Source: Diplonema papillatum
Taxonomy: Eukaryota > Euglenozoa > Diplonemea > Diplonemida > Diplonemidae
Length of the DNA: 64,000 nucleotides
NCBI GenBank assembly: GCA_030068145.1
Contig: JAPJBO010000231.1
Location: 206,253 to 270,252 of the forward strand
Direction: 5' to 3'
Each line of letters starts with the position of its first letter. The stretch's first letter is position 1. Shown in pieces: positions 44,251 through 54,836 of the stretch. The notes below the pieces were generated by a model that saw only the letters and a program-made list of their open reading frames with translations, had not been told where the DNA came from and ran no database searches. Made by a program: the position numbers and the translations under genes.

Positions 44251-45840
44251 CATTCACGTGTCACGCTGTTCGTTAATTCTGGTGCCGCTTGCTGGTCATT
44301 CATTGGCTGTCATTGTTGGAACGATCTCTGGCGATTGGCAGTCGTTCTGGTGCCAATCCTTGGCCATTGGCTGTCAATCTGGCACCGTTCTGCAGTCATT
44401 TGCCGTCCTTCAAACAAAGGTGCTTTGGACATTTGCAGTCGCTCTAGTACCGCTCTTTGGCGGTTCGCTGTCATTCAGGCGCGGCTCTTTGGGCATTTGT
44501 GGTCATTCTAGCTCTGTTCTTTGGTCGTTGGCAGTCATTCTGGTGCCGCTTGCTGGTCATTGGCTGTCAGTCTGGCACCGTTCTGCGGTCATTTGCCGTC
44601 CCTCAAGCAAGGTGATTTAGACATTTGCAGTCGTTCTCGTACCACTCTGTGGCTGTTCACTGTCATTCTGGTGCCGCTCTTTGGTCATTGGCTGTCATTC
44701 CTGGGCGGTCTCCAGCCTGTTGCAGTCGTTCTCGCGCCGCAGTTTGGCCATTTTCAGTCATGCTGGCGCTGCTCTTGGGCAATTTGCAGTCGTTCAAGCG
44801 CCGTTCTTTGGACATTTGCAGTCGTTCTAGCGCCGCTCTTTGGCCGACCGCCGTCATTCAGGCTCTATGGGCATTTGTAGTCGTTCTGGCGGCATTCTTT
44901 GGTCATTGGGAGTCGTTCTGGCGCCGCTCCTTGGCCATTTGCTGGCATTCTGGCACAGTCGTTCTGGTACCGCTCTATGGCCGTTCACTGTCATTCTGGT
45001 ACCGCTCGTTGGTCATTGGCTGTCCTTCCTGGGCGATCTCCGGCCAGTTGTAGTCGTTCTCGTTCCGCAGTTTGGCCATTGCAGTCGTTTCAGCGCCGCT
45101 CTTGGTCCGTCATTCAGGTGTGGCTCATGGGCATTTGTGGTCATTTTAGCGCCGTTCGTTGGTCATAGGCAGTCATTCTAGTGCCGCTTGCGGGTCATTG
45201 GCTGTCATTCTGGGGGCGATCTCTGGCAATCTGCAGTCGTTCTGGCGCATTCCTTGGCCATTGGCTGGCATTCTGGCACAGTCGTTCTGGTACCGCTCTA
45301 TGGCCGTTCACTGTCATTCTGGTGCCGCTCTTTGGTCATTGGCTGTCCTTCCTGGGCGATCTCCGGCCAGTTGCAGTCGTTCTCGTTCCGTAGTTTGGCC
45401 ATTGCAGTCGTTCTAGCGCCGCTCTTTTGCCCGTTCACTGTCATTCAGGCGTGGCTCATGGGCATTTGTGTAATTCTAACGCTGTTCATTGGTCAATGGC
45501 TGTCATTCTTGGGGCAATCCCTGGCGATCTGCAGTCGTTCTGGCGCCGCTCCTTGGACATTGGCTGTCATTCTGGCACCGTTCTGCGGTCATCTGCTGTC
45601 CTTGAAGGAAAAAAAGACAGGTGTTATGGACATTTGCAGTCGTTCTCGTACCGCACTTTGGCCGTTTGCTGTCATTCAGGCATGGCTCTTTGGACATTTG
45701 TGGTCTAGCTCCGTTCATCTGTCATCTGTCATTGCCGCCCACAGTTGCAGTCGTTCTCGTGCCGCTGTTTGATTATCGGCCAATTTGCAGTCGTTCTTGT
45801 GCCGCTCTTTATCATTCAGACGCGACTCTTGGGGAATTTG
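44251..45840 (+). repeat. degenerate tandem repeat, about 30-35-bp unit around GGTCATTGGCTGTCATTCTG
   Basis: Roughly 45-50 irregular units combine TTTGCAGTCGTTCT, GGCTGTCATTCTGG and GCGCCGCTCTTTGG modules. Stop codons are rare in all three + frames, producing several overlapping long frames. Higher-order copies exist (about 44950-45100 against 45270-45420). I see no reason to call it protein-coding. Confidence 0.8.
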
Positions 45841-45869
45841 AGGTCTTGCTATCGAGCTGTAGCGTGATG

Positions 45870-47540
45870 AGCAGCAGACAGGAGGAGCAGCAGCTAGAAG
45901 ATAAAACAGCTAGAGGGGCAGCAGATAGAGGAGCAGAATCAGGAGGAAGAGCTGCAGCAAGATGGGCAGCAGCTAGGGGGGCAGTAGATAGAGGAGGAGC
46001 AGCAAGTGGAAGAAGCAAGAGGAGCAGCAGCTAGATGATAGAACTGCTAGAAGGGCAGCAGGTAGAGGAGCAGAAGCAGGAGGAAGAGCTACAGCAAGAG
46101 GGAAGAAGGAAGACGAGCCGGAGCAAGATGAGCAGCAGCTCGAGGAGCAGCAGCAAGAGGAAAGAAGCAAGATGAGCAGCAGCTAGAGGCAAGAGAGGAG
46201 CAGCAGATGGAGCAGCAGAAGCAGAGGAAAAGCTACAGGAAGAGGGGAAGAAGGAAGATGAGCAGGAACAAGATGAGCAGCAGCTCGAGGAGCAGCAGCT
46301 CGAGGAGCAGCAGCAAGAGGAAAGAAGCAAGATGAGCAGCAGCTAGAGGATAGAACAGCTAGAGGGGCAGCAGATAGAGGAGCAGAAGCAGGAGGAAGAG
46401 CTGCAGCAAGAGGGGAAGGAAGATGAGCAGGAGCAAGATGAGCAGCAGCTCGAGGAGCAGCAAAGAGGGAAGAAGCAAGATGAGTAGCAGCTAGAGGAGC
46501 AGCAGCTAGGATAAAACAGCTAGAGGGGCAACAGAAAGAGGAGCAGAAGCAGGAGGAAGAGCTGCAGCAAGAGAGAAAGAAGCAAGATGAGCAGCAGCTA
46601 GAGGATAGAACAGCTAGAGGGGCAGCAGATAGAGGAGCAGAAGCAGGAGGAAGAGCTACAGCAAGAGGGAAGAAGGAAGATGAGCAGCAGCTAGAGGATA
46701 GAACAGCTAGAGGGGTAGCAGATAGAGGAGCAGAAGCAGGAGGAAGAGCTACAGCAAGAGGGAAGAAGGAAGATGAGCAGGAGCAAGATGAGCAGCAGCT
46801 CGAGGAGCAGCAAAGAGGGAAGAAGCAAGATGAGTAGCAGCTAGAGGAGCTAGGATAAAACAGCTAGAGGGGCAGCAGATAGAGGAGCAGAAGCAGGAGG
46901 AAGAGCTACAGCAAGAGGGAAGAAGGAAGATGAGCAGCAGCTAGAGGATAGAACAGCTAGAGGGGCAGCAGATAGAGGAGCAGAAGCAGGAGGAAGAGCT
47001 ACAGCAAGAGGGAAGAAGGAAGATGAGCAGGAGCAAGATGAGCAGCAGCTCGAGGAGCAGCAAAGAGGGAAGAAGCAAGATGAGTAGCAGCTAGAGGAGC
47101 AGCAGCTAGGATAAAACAGCTAGAGGGGCAACAGAAAGAGGAGCAGAAGCAGGAGGAAGAGCTGCAGAAGAGAGAAAGAAGCAAGATGAGCAGCAGCTAG
47201 AGGATAGAACAGCTAGAGGGGCGGCAGATAGAGGAGCAGAAGCAGGAGGAAGAGCTACAGCAAGAGGGAAGAAGGAAGATGAGCAGCAGCTCGAGGAGCA
47301 GCAGCAAGAAGGAATGAGCAACCACTGGAGGCAAGACAGGAGCAGCTAGAGGAGCAGCAGCTAGAGGAGCCGCAAAGAGGGACGAAGCAAGATGAGTGCA
47401 GCTGGAGGAGCAACAGCTAGAGGGGCAGCAGATGGAGGAGCAGCAGCAGCTGCATCAACAGGGGAATAAGCAAGATGAGCATCAGCTGGGAGGGGCAGCC
47501 AGGGTAACAGCTGGCAGCAGCAGGGGCAGCAGATAGAGAA
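45870..47540 (+). repeat. purine-rich CAG/GAG tandem repeat with higher-order blocks
   Basis: Imperfect units such as GAGCAGCAGCTAGAGGA and GGGGCAGCAGATAGAGGAGC. Longer blocks of about 140-170 bp recur (for example at about 46712, 46870 and 47000). Translations would be Gln/Glu-rich, but stops (TAG in AGCTAGA) occur in two frames. Confidence 0.85.
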
Positions 47541-47604
47541 GCAGAAGATGAGGGGGGAGCGTCAGCAGGAGTCAGGAAGCAGAAACAAACACATACCATT
47601 GCCC

Positions 47605-47990
47605 AAGCACCAACAGCACCAACAGCACCAACAGCACCAACAGCACCAACAGCACCAACAGCACCAACAGCACCAACAGCACCAACAGCACCAACAGCAG
47701 CAACAGCAGCAACAGCAGCAACAGCAGCAACAGCAGCAACAGCAGCAACAGCAGCAACAGCAGCAACAGCAGCAACAGCAGCAACAGCATCAACAGCATC
47801 AACAGCATCAACAGCACCAACAGCACCAACAGCACCAACAGCACCAACAGCACCAACAGCACCAACAGCACCTACAGCAACAGCAGCAGCAACAGCAGCA
47901 ACAGCAGCAACAGCAGCAACAGCAGCAACAGCATCAACAGCATCAACAGCATCAACAGCATCAACAGCATCAACAGCACCTACAACAAAC
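47605..47990 (+). repeat. 9-bp microsatellite CAACAGCAN in ordered blocks
   Basis: The array runs CAACAGCAC block, CAACAGCAG block, short CAACAGCAT block, then the same order again (CAC, CAG, CAT) and a last CAC. It lies in a frame of 160 codons (47548-48030) encoding Gln/His runs. A 3' single-copy piece to 48309 follows. Confidence 0.95.
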
Positions 47991-48309
47991 AGTGGCAGAA
48001 CGAAAGGTGTGTTGTTTGCATTGCACTTAGGGTCCAGCTTGCTGCACAAGAAGTCAACAAAGAAACGCAAAGCAATAGATGAAGCAATGAATCGATGAAG
48101 CAATATATCGATGAAGCGATGCACAAAAGGGGGAAGCCACAAGAGTGTGAGTACAGTATGTCAAATTCTTCCTTTAATTTTTTGATTCCCAAATCGGGGG
48201 GCACTTGGACTGCCCCTGGATTCTTCAAAGCAGTACCTTTAAGTAAGTTTGAGAGTCGTTGGTGCGGTGCACAAAAACATTACAAACCTGTGCTGCAAAC
48301 CCGACCAAT

Positions 48310-49804
48310 CCTGACACCTGGACTGTTATAGGCTATTTCGCGGATTTCTGTAGGGGACCCTATTGAATTTTTTTTTTTGAGTTTTATAAAAATTTTCGAC
48401 GAAGGTGAATTTTAAACAAGGAAAATCTTACTGTGACGGACGGACGGGTTTTGAAGCCACAAATATTTATAGTATCCTGACACCTGGACTGTTATAGGCT
48501 ATTTCGCGGATTTCTGTAGGGGACCCTATTGAATTTTTTTTTTTGAGTTTTATAAAAATTTTCGACGAAGGTGAATTTTAAACAAGGAAAATCTTACTGT
48601 GACGGACGGACGGGTTTTGAAGCCACAAATATTTATAGTATCCTGACACCTGGACTGTTATAGGCTATTTCGCGGATTTCTGTAGGGGACCCTATTGAAT
48701 TTTTTTTTTTGAGTTTTATAAAAATTTTCGACGAAGGTGAATTTTAAACAAGGAAAATCTTACTGTGACGGACGGACGGGTTTTGAAGCCACAAATATTT
48801 ATAGTATCCTGACACCTGGACTGTTATAGGCTATTTCGCGGATTTCTGTAGGGGACCCTATTGAATTTTTTTTTTTGAGTTTTATAAAAATTTTCGACGA
48901 AGGTGAATTTTAAACAAGGAAAATCTTACTGTGACGGACGGACGGGTTTTGAAGCCACAAATATTTATAGTATCCTGACACCTGGACTGTTATAGGCTAT
49001 TTCGCGGATTTCTGTAGGGGACCCTATTGAATTTTTTTTTTTGAGTTTTATAAAAATTTTCGACGAAGGTGAATTTTAAACAAGGAAAATCTTACTGTGA
49101 CGGACGGACGGGTTTTGAAGCCACAAATATTTATAGTATCCTGACACCTGGACTGTTATAGGCTATTTCGCGGATTTCTGTAGGGGACCCTATTGAATTT
49201 TTTTTTTTGAGTTTTATAAAAATTTTCGACGAAGGTGAATTTTAAACAAGGAAAATCTTACTGTGACGGACGGACGGGTTTTGAAGCCACAAATATTTAT
49301 AGTATCCTGACACCTGGACTGTTATAGGCTATTTCGCGGATTTCTGTAGGGGACCCTATTGAATTTTTTTTTTGAGTTTTATAAAAATTTTCGACGAAGG
49401 TGAATTTTAAACAAGGAAAATCTTACTGTGACGGACGGACGGGTTTTGAAGCCACAAATATTTATAGTATCCTGACACCTGGACTGTTATAGGCTATTTC
49501 GCGGATTTCTGTAGGGGACCCTATTGAATTTTTTTTTTGAGTTTTATAAAAACTTTCGACGATGGTGAATTTTAAACAAGGAAAATCTTACTGTGACGGA
49601 CGGACGGGTTTTGAAGCCACAAATATTTATAGTATCCTGACACCTGGACTGTTATAGGCTATTTCGCGGATTTCTGTAGGGGACCCTATTGAATTTTTTT
49701 TTTGAGTTTTATAAAAACTTTCGACGAAGGTGAATTTTAAACAAGGAAAATCTTACTGTGACGGACGGACGGGTTTTGAAGCCACAAATATTTATAGTAT
49801 CCTG
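48310..49804 (+). repeat. satellite array, nine 165-166-bp units
   Basis: Units start (CCTGACACCTGG) at 48310, 48476, 48642, 48808, 48974, 49140, 49306, 49471 and 49636. Each has a T-run, TTTTATAAAAA, TGTGACGGACGGACGGGTTT and AAATATTTATAGTAT. Units differ only in T-run length and in ATTTTCG versus ACTTTCG, the latter in the last two units. It is nearly identical throughout, so recently homogenised. Confidence 0.97.
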
Positions 49805-50199
49805 TTTTTTGGGGGACAAAATCTGACTTGCCACCTCCTCGCGGTGTCCCCTGGAAACGTGTTTTTAGAAACGCGGCCAAGGCAAGCAGTACCTTTGCTG
49901 TGGGTGAAAGCCCCTTACTTCGTATCTGGCGTCCGAGCTGCGCACCTACCCTTCCCGGGCGTAAAAGATCCTGCCCCAAGCTGCCCAGCAGGAACGGGGG
50001 GGGCGGTGCAAAGAGGCACCTTCCAGGTGAGCCTTGCCAAGTTTGACTCCCTTGTGGCCCTCTCATCGTGAAGGCGGGGTAAAATCGGGATGGTTACCAA
50101 TGTGCCCCCGGTTTTTTGAATTAGTTGGCCCCAGTCTGAGTGACAGGTGGCGGCTTGTGGCTGAGCCGCGGCCTTTCCAGGCCCTTAGCCGACTCTCCT

Positions 50200-50290
50200 T
50201 TCGTTTTTCTGAGTCCCCAGTGCCGTGGGGCAGGCGCCGGTTGCAGTGTGCAACTGGTGCGGGTTCAAACCGCGCCTGTCTGTGTTCGTG
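50200..50290 (+). promoter_or_regulatory. tRNA-like internal promoter (pol III type)
   Basis: A B-box GCGGGTTCAAACCGCG (about 50258-50273) can form a short T-arm. A GTTGC/GCAAC stem lies just before it. The fold does not give a normal anticodon loop, so this is tRNA-derived, not a tRNA gene. Confidence 0.35.
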
Positions 50291-50972
50291 GTTGTGCCGT
50301 TTTTCGTTGTGAAGAAGTGAACCCGGAGAACCCACCAGGTCAGGCACCAGGTTTCTTGTCTGGCAAACTGTACGGCCTGGTGTTTAAAAAAAAATCAAGG
50401 CTGTCTGTGCGGTTGGCTGTGACAAGTCCACTCCTGCATTTCACAAAATTTGCAGCAGGAGGGACTGAGTCACACCAATCGAAAAGACACCGGAGAATAC
50501 CCGAGTGTCGGCCCACAAACGAAGTATTTGAACTTCCCCTTTTGGAACTTGCTTGTCTTGCCCATTTTTCCCAGTTTGCCTCGAAGGCCCCCGTACGATT
50601 CTTCCAAAAAAAAAAGCGCGCAAAAGAGCCAGGGAGCGAGTCGGCCCTTGACAGGGGTAGCTCGGAGCGCAGCATCATCATCAGTCAGCGGCAGCAAAAA
50701 CAAACACACAAACCCAGGAGCAGGAGCGGAGCAGGGAGAGATGGTTGACCTCACTCTCCCTGATGCTGTCGTGACTCGGCCTGACAAGCCCCCCTTTAAA
50801 AGCTACAGTTTCTGTACTTTATTGATTCTTTATTGCGGTACCGGTCCCCCCGGTGAAAGAAACAACCGCCGCCGACACCCTCTCACCCCGGAGAGGGCTA
50901 CACACAACACCCCCCCCAAGCCGCGCCCCGTGCGCGCCCCCTCGCCGGGGAGAAGCGGGCGAAAGCCCACCA

Positions 50973-51245
50973 CCTGCCCCTGAGCCGGGGAAGAGCCGGT
51001 TGACAACGGCTAGTGCCTTCGTTCAGGCACGCGTGAGGCCCACACCCGGCGGAGGGGTGTGCGACGTTCTTCTGCCGCCGGGCGCCCGACCGCGCACCCG
51101 TGTCACCGCCTGCCCCTGAGCCGGGGAAGAGCCGCGTGACACCGGCTGGCGCCACCGTTCCGGCGCGCGTGAAGGCCCGCACCCGGCGGAGGGGTGTGAA
51201 AGGATCCGCCGGTCGGAGGGTCGGAGGGAGGCGCCGCCGGCTCGC
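50973..51245 (+). repeat. two tandem copies of a 136-137-bp GC-rich block
   Basis: CCTGCCCCTGAGCCGGGGAA occurs at 50973 and 51109, and CACCCGGCGGAGGGGTGTG at 51043 and 51180. Tandem leader repeats of this kind occur in 5' UTRs of LINEs and may carry the promoter. Confidence 0.75.
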
Positions 51246-51704
51246 CCGGGGCTGCAGCTGCCTCGGCAGCAGCGGCCGCAGCCACAACAGCAACAGCAGC
51301 ACCAACGACAGCGGCAGCAGCCTCACGGGCAGCAGCAGCGACAGCCCCAGCTCCAGCGGCAACAACGGCCCCGACAGCGGCGGCAACACGAGCACCAGCA
51401 GCAGCACCTGCCGCAGCAACAGCAGCCCCAGATCCAGCAGCCACAACAGCAGCAACGGCAAAGGCCCCTACAGCGGCAGCCCCAGCCCCAGCAGCCGCAG
51501 CCACAACAGCAGAAGCAGTAACTGCCTCAACGGCAGCAGCCCCAGCACCCGCAGCAGCGGCACCAGCAGCCGCAGCATCAACGGCAGCTGCTTCTCTTTT
51601 TCCCCCCCGCCCGCACTTGGCCAGCAGTCGTCCGGGATCATACCCCGAGGGCCGGTGTTTTCTTTTTGTTTTTTGTTTTTTCTTTAGTCCTTTCCCCTCC
51701 CACC

Positions 51705-53355
51705 ATGCCCGAGGGACCCATACCCGGGCTCAGCTTCCAGTCAGTCCCTCAGGGCCTTCTGGAGAGGCTCAGCCGGGTACCCGAGCTCGGGCCGAGAGCC
51801 CCGTGGAGGAGGCTGGGGGGCAGGGAGACCCAGCAATGGGGGTTCGCCTTCCGACAGGGCGGACTCCCGCTCAAGCTGGAAGAGGGGATCCCCGAAGGGC
51901 CCCTTAAAGAACCCCCCGCAAACCCTTGAGCAACCCGAGGCGCTAGGCGACACCAGGGACGCAGCGCCCCTCGGCTCGGCAAGCCAAGACATACCGGAAG
52001 CCGGGGAGGCCGACAATGGCAACAGAGAAGGCGGTGGAGTGGGGGCGCAGGGAGCTACGCGCCCGCGCCACCCGCAGCCGGAGGCACCGACAGGAGACCC
52101 CGAGGTTTACCCAGAACACCCCGGCCGCTCCCCGAGTGACGCAATGAGAAGCCCCGCAGACACGGGGGCGGGGCCAGCAGAGGCAACGGCCAGCGAAGGC
52201 CACAGCCCCGTCGTGACCGCGCCAAAGGCCACAACGCAGAGCACACCCCAACGCACGAGCGAGACCGAGGGTGGGCACGGGCCAGCGAACAGTGGGACCA
52301 GCGACGAGGGGCCGAGCTCCGAGGAGTACCTTGCAAGGTTCGAAGAAGCAACAAGGAGATTGGCGGCGGGCAGAGCCCCGCAGGAGGGGAAGCTCGAAGC
52401 TGAGGCCGCCGGGGACGACGAAAAGGACTCGTTGAGCTCAGAGTCAGACGAGCCCAACTCCCTATCGACAGGCCCGAGGACTGTCACAGCGGCAAGGGGC
52501 ATGGGAGTAGGGGATGGACAGGGAGGGCAGGCCTTTCACGTGACACCCCCCGACACACCCCGGACTCCTGAACCCGAAACGGCGCAAGAGTCGGCGGCGA
52601 GGCCAGGCACCTCGGGGCCGGATGGCCAGGCCGGCGACCCAGGAGCGGAGCTGTTCCCTGCGAGGGGAGTTCCTGACATGGATGCAGAGGAGGGCATTGC
52701 TTTCCGGCTTGCGGGCGTGCGGAGGAAGAGAGACGCGGACTCGGCATGCGATGAGGGAGGCGAGGACGAGCCCCCAGGGCCAACCCGGGGAATGACAAAG
52801 AAGGCCAGGGGACCGAAGTACGCATGGGACGTGGTGACACCCCCGGAGCTAGAGGACAGATTCCCTATCTCGCTACACAGGAAGGCGGGGCAGGGGAGAG
52901 TGGCGGACGAGTGGGGATGGGCGGCCCTTAACTGGTTGGCAGTCGCACACGGGCGGCGGAGGGTGCCCTTCGCCCAGTTGTTCAGGATCCAGATGTGGCT
53001 AGCATGGGAGCGCCGCAGGTCCTCGGACTTCGAGACACCCATAGACGAGCAGCTCGCACTGCGAGGGAGGTGCACAGCGGAAACACTGACGGTGGCGGCT
53101 CGCGACCTTCTGGGCATCATCCTCCTCAGGGGGAAACCGCCTCGAAAGTACCCCCCGGGGAGGTGGTCTGCCCTCCTGGGGACGTTGCAAGACGGGGAGG
53201 AGGGCCAATGGAAGTATGCCAGGGCACACCCGAAAGGGAAGGGGATCCTGTTCATGGACACCGAGGCAGGAGAAAGCCGCCAGGACCCCGCATGGCACGA
53301 GCTCGACGCGGTCTACACGACTTTGTACGCCCAGGTCCCGCTGCCGCTAAAATGA
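51705..53355 (+). pseudogene. gag-like ORF of the inserted element (two frames)
   Basis: The ATG at 51705 opens 74 codons (MPEGPIPGLSFQSVPQGLLE) ending at 51929. The next frame is open from about 51685 to the TGA at 53353-53355 but has no ATG before 52141, so one protein would need a +1 shift near 51700-51930. The second frame has a low-complexity acidic N-half, then a folded-looking C-terminal domain of about 170 residues (YAWDVVTPPELEDRF...EWGWAALNWLAVAHGRRRVPF...ILFMDTEAG). I recognise no family. There is no zinc knuckle, RT or nuclease. Position and context suggest an ORF1/structural protein. Confidence 0.5.
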
Positions 53356-53565
53356 GGCACGAGCCCCTGAACCAACGGGGGGAGCCCATTGGCCCACCCC
53401 CACCCCCAAACCTGGCGCACTCCCCTCCCCATCCCTCGACCCCAAACCCCCCCCGCTCCCTCTCCCACAAACACAAAACCCAACCCCCCCACCTCCCCAC
53501 CCCCACCCTACCCCTCACTCTCCCCGCACTCGCCCTTGTCTCTCTCACCCTCCACCGCACACACA

Positions 53566-53567
53566 CA

Positions 53568-53652
<85 letters not shown>
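53566..53652 (+). repeat. (CT)n microsatellite in the 3' region of the insertion
   Basis: An almost pure TC run of about 85 bases. A shorter CT tract stands at the same place (57027-57080) before the shared 3' tail of the second LINE fragment. Confidence 0.95.
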
Positions 53653-53653
<1 letters not shown>

Positions 53654-53789
53654 AACACCCTCTCTCCCACACTGTCTCACACCCTCCCTCACTCACTTTC
53701 ACTCTTACTGTCACTCTGTCTCTCTCACAATCTCTCTCCCCCGTTTATTTCTTTTACCGTTCATATTTCTTTTACCATTCACCCTTCCC

Positions 53790-53995
53790 ATCCCCACCCG
53801 TTTCCTTTCAGTTCTCCGTCCCTCCCTTCCGCCCCTACCAGCAAGGTATGCCCTTTCTTGTTTGCCACAGGGTATGCTGTTTTCTTTTGTTTTCGTGGCC
53901 AAGAAGCCACTCAAAGGTTTGCGGTTTTCTCTTGTTCACCCACAACCCCCCTCACCATGCAACCAGCAAAAACACAAACAGGCCCAAAAAAAAAA
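53790..53995 (+). repeat. LINE 3' tail, copy 1
   Basis: Matches 57091-57310 closely: CCCATCCCCACCCGTTTCC, GGGTATGCTGTTTTCTTTTG, AGGTTTGCGGTTTTCT, ACCCCCCTCACCATGCAACC, then an A-run. This is probably the sequence a LINE reverse transcriptase recognises. Confidence 0.85.
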
Positions 53996-54298
53996 AAAAA
54001 AAGAAACAACAATGCGAGGTGGCTTGCCACCGCGAATCGAAGAGGGCAGGTGGTCCGCCACCAAAGATGATACAGCCCTGATAGAATAGAGTGAAACCTG
54101 TTTGTGTCTTTGTGGTGAACCGTTTTGCTTCGCTGGGGTGAATAAGAGAAAAGGGGCTTGAGGACGGACGCAAGCGCGGGGCCCCAGCAACACAGAACAC
54201 CGTCCTCATCCGCTTGCTTCCCGTTCGCTTCCCATTTGCTTGATTTTTATTTACTTATGGTGTTCTGTGTCCCTACCTGCCTTGTCTCTCGAGAGCCC

Positions 54299-54345
<47 letters not shown>

Positions 54346-54506
54346 GAGAACCGTGGGTAGCACCCTCTGCATCTCTCGAATCTCTGAGTTTTGAGTTTTA
54401 GTGGGTAAGTCCCGACGGAAAAACGGACAGTCCCACACTCACAAGTTTGGTCCGGCTTGTGGTCGTGCGTCACGCATTTCTCCCCTCAGTTACCAAAAAA
54501 AAAAAT

Positions 54507-54836
54507 CCTGACACCTGGACTGTTATAGGCTATTTCGCGGATTTCTGTAGGGGACCCTATTGAATTTTTTTTTTGAGTTTTATAAAAACTTTCGACGAAG
54601 GTGAATTTTAAACAAGGAAAATCTTACTGTGACGGACGGACGGGTTTTGAAGCCACAAATATTTATAGTATCCTGACACCTGGACTGTTATAGGCTATTT
54701 CGCGGATTTCTGTAGGGGACCCTATTGAATTTTTTTTTTTGAGTTTTATAAAAATTTTCGACGAAGGTGAATTTTAAACAAGGAAAATCTTACTGTGACG
54801 GACGGACGGGTTTTGAAGCCACAAATATTTATAGTA
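54507..54836 (+). repeat. two further satellite units beyond the insertion
   Basis: Units at 54507 and 54672. The first has the ACTTTCG variant also found in the two units left of the insertion; the second has ATTTTCG. Sequence R1 (CCCGCACTCGG) starts at 54837. Confidence 0.95.

Larger units (their letters stand above)
49805..54505 (+). mobile_element. 4.7-kb insertion within the satellite: ORF1-only LINE-like element with poly(A) end
   Basis: The satellite stops at ...TATCCTG and resumes after an A-run with TCCTGACACC, so TCCTG is present on both sides, as a target-site duplication would be. The insert starts with a diverged R1 fragment (49815-49900). It holds a tRNA-like promoter (about 50200), a GC-rich leader with a duplicated 136-bp block and a CNG-repeat tract (51240-51600), one gag-like ORF, a (CT)n tract, a 3' tail shared with 57170-57300, a 41-A run (54303-54343) and a second A-run at 54495-54505. 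Part of it may be nested. It contains no RT. Confidence 0.6.

Noticed and set aside
47417-48142. 241-codon minus strand frame with Ala-Val repeats
   Set aside because: It is the antisense of the CAACAGCAN array; no start context or domain.
48310-49804. Regular repeats that might suggest a CRISPR array
   Set aside because: Units are adjacent 166-bp copies with no unique spacers, in a eukaryotic genome; this is satellite DNA.
52995-54089. 364-codon frame through the CT tract and 3' tail
   Set aside because: Product of the (CT)n run and UTR composition; out of frame with the gag-like ORF.
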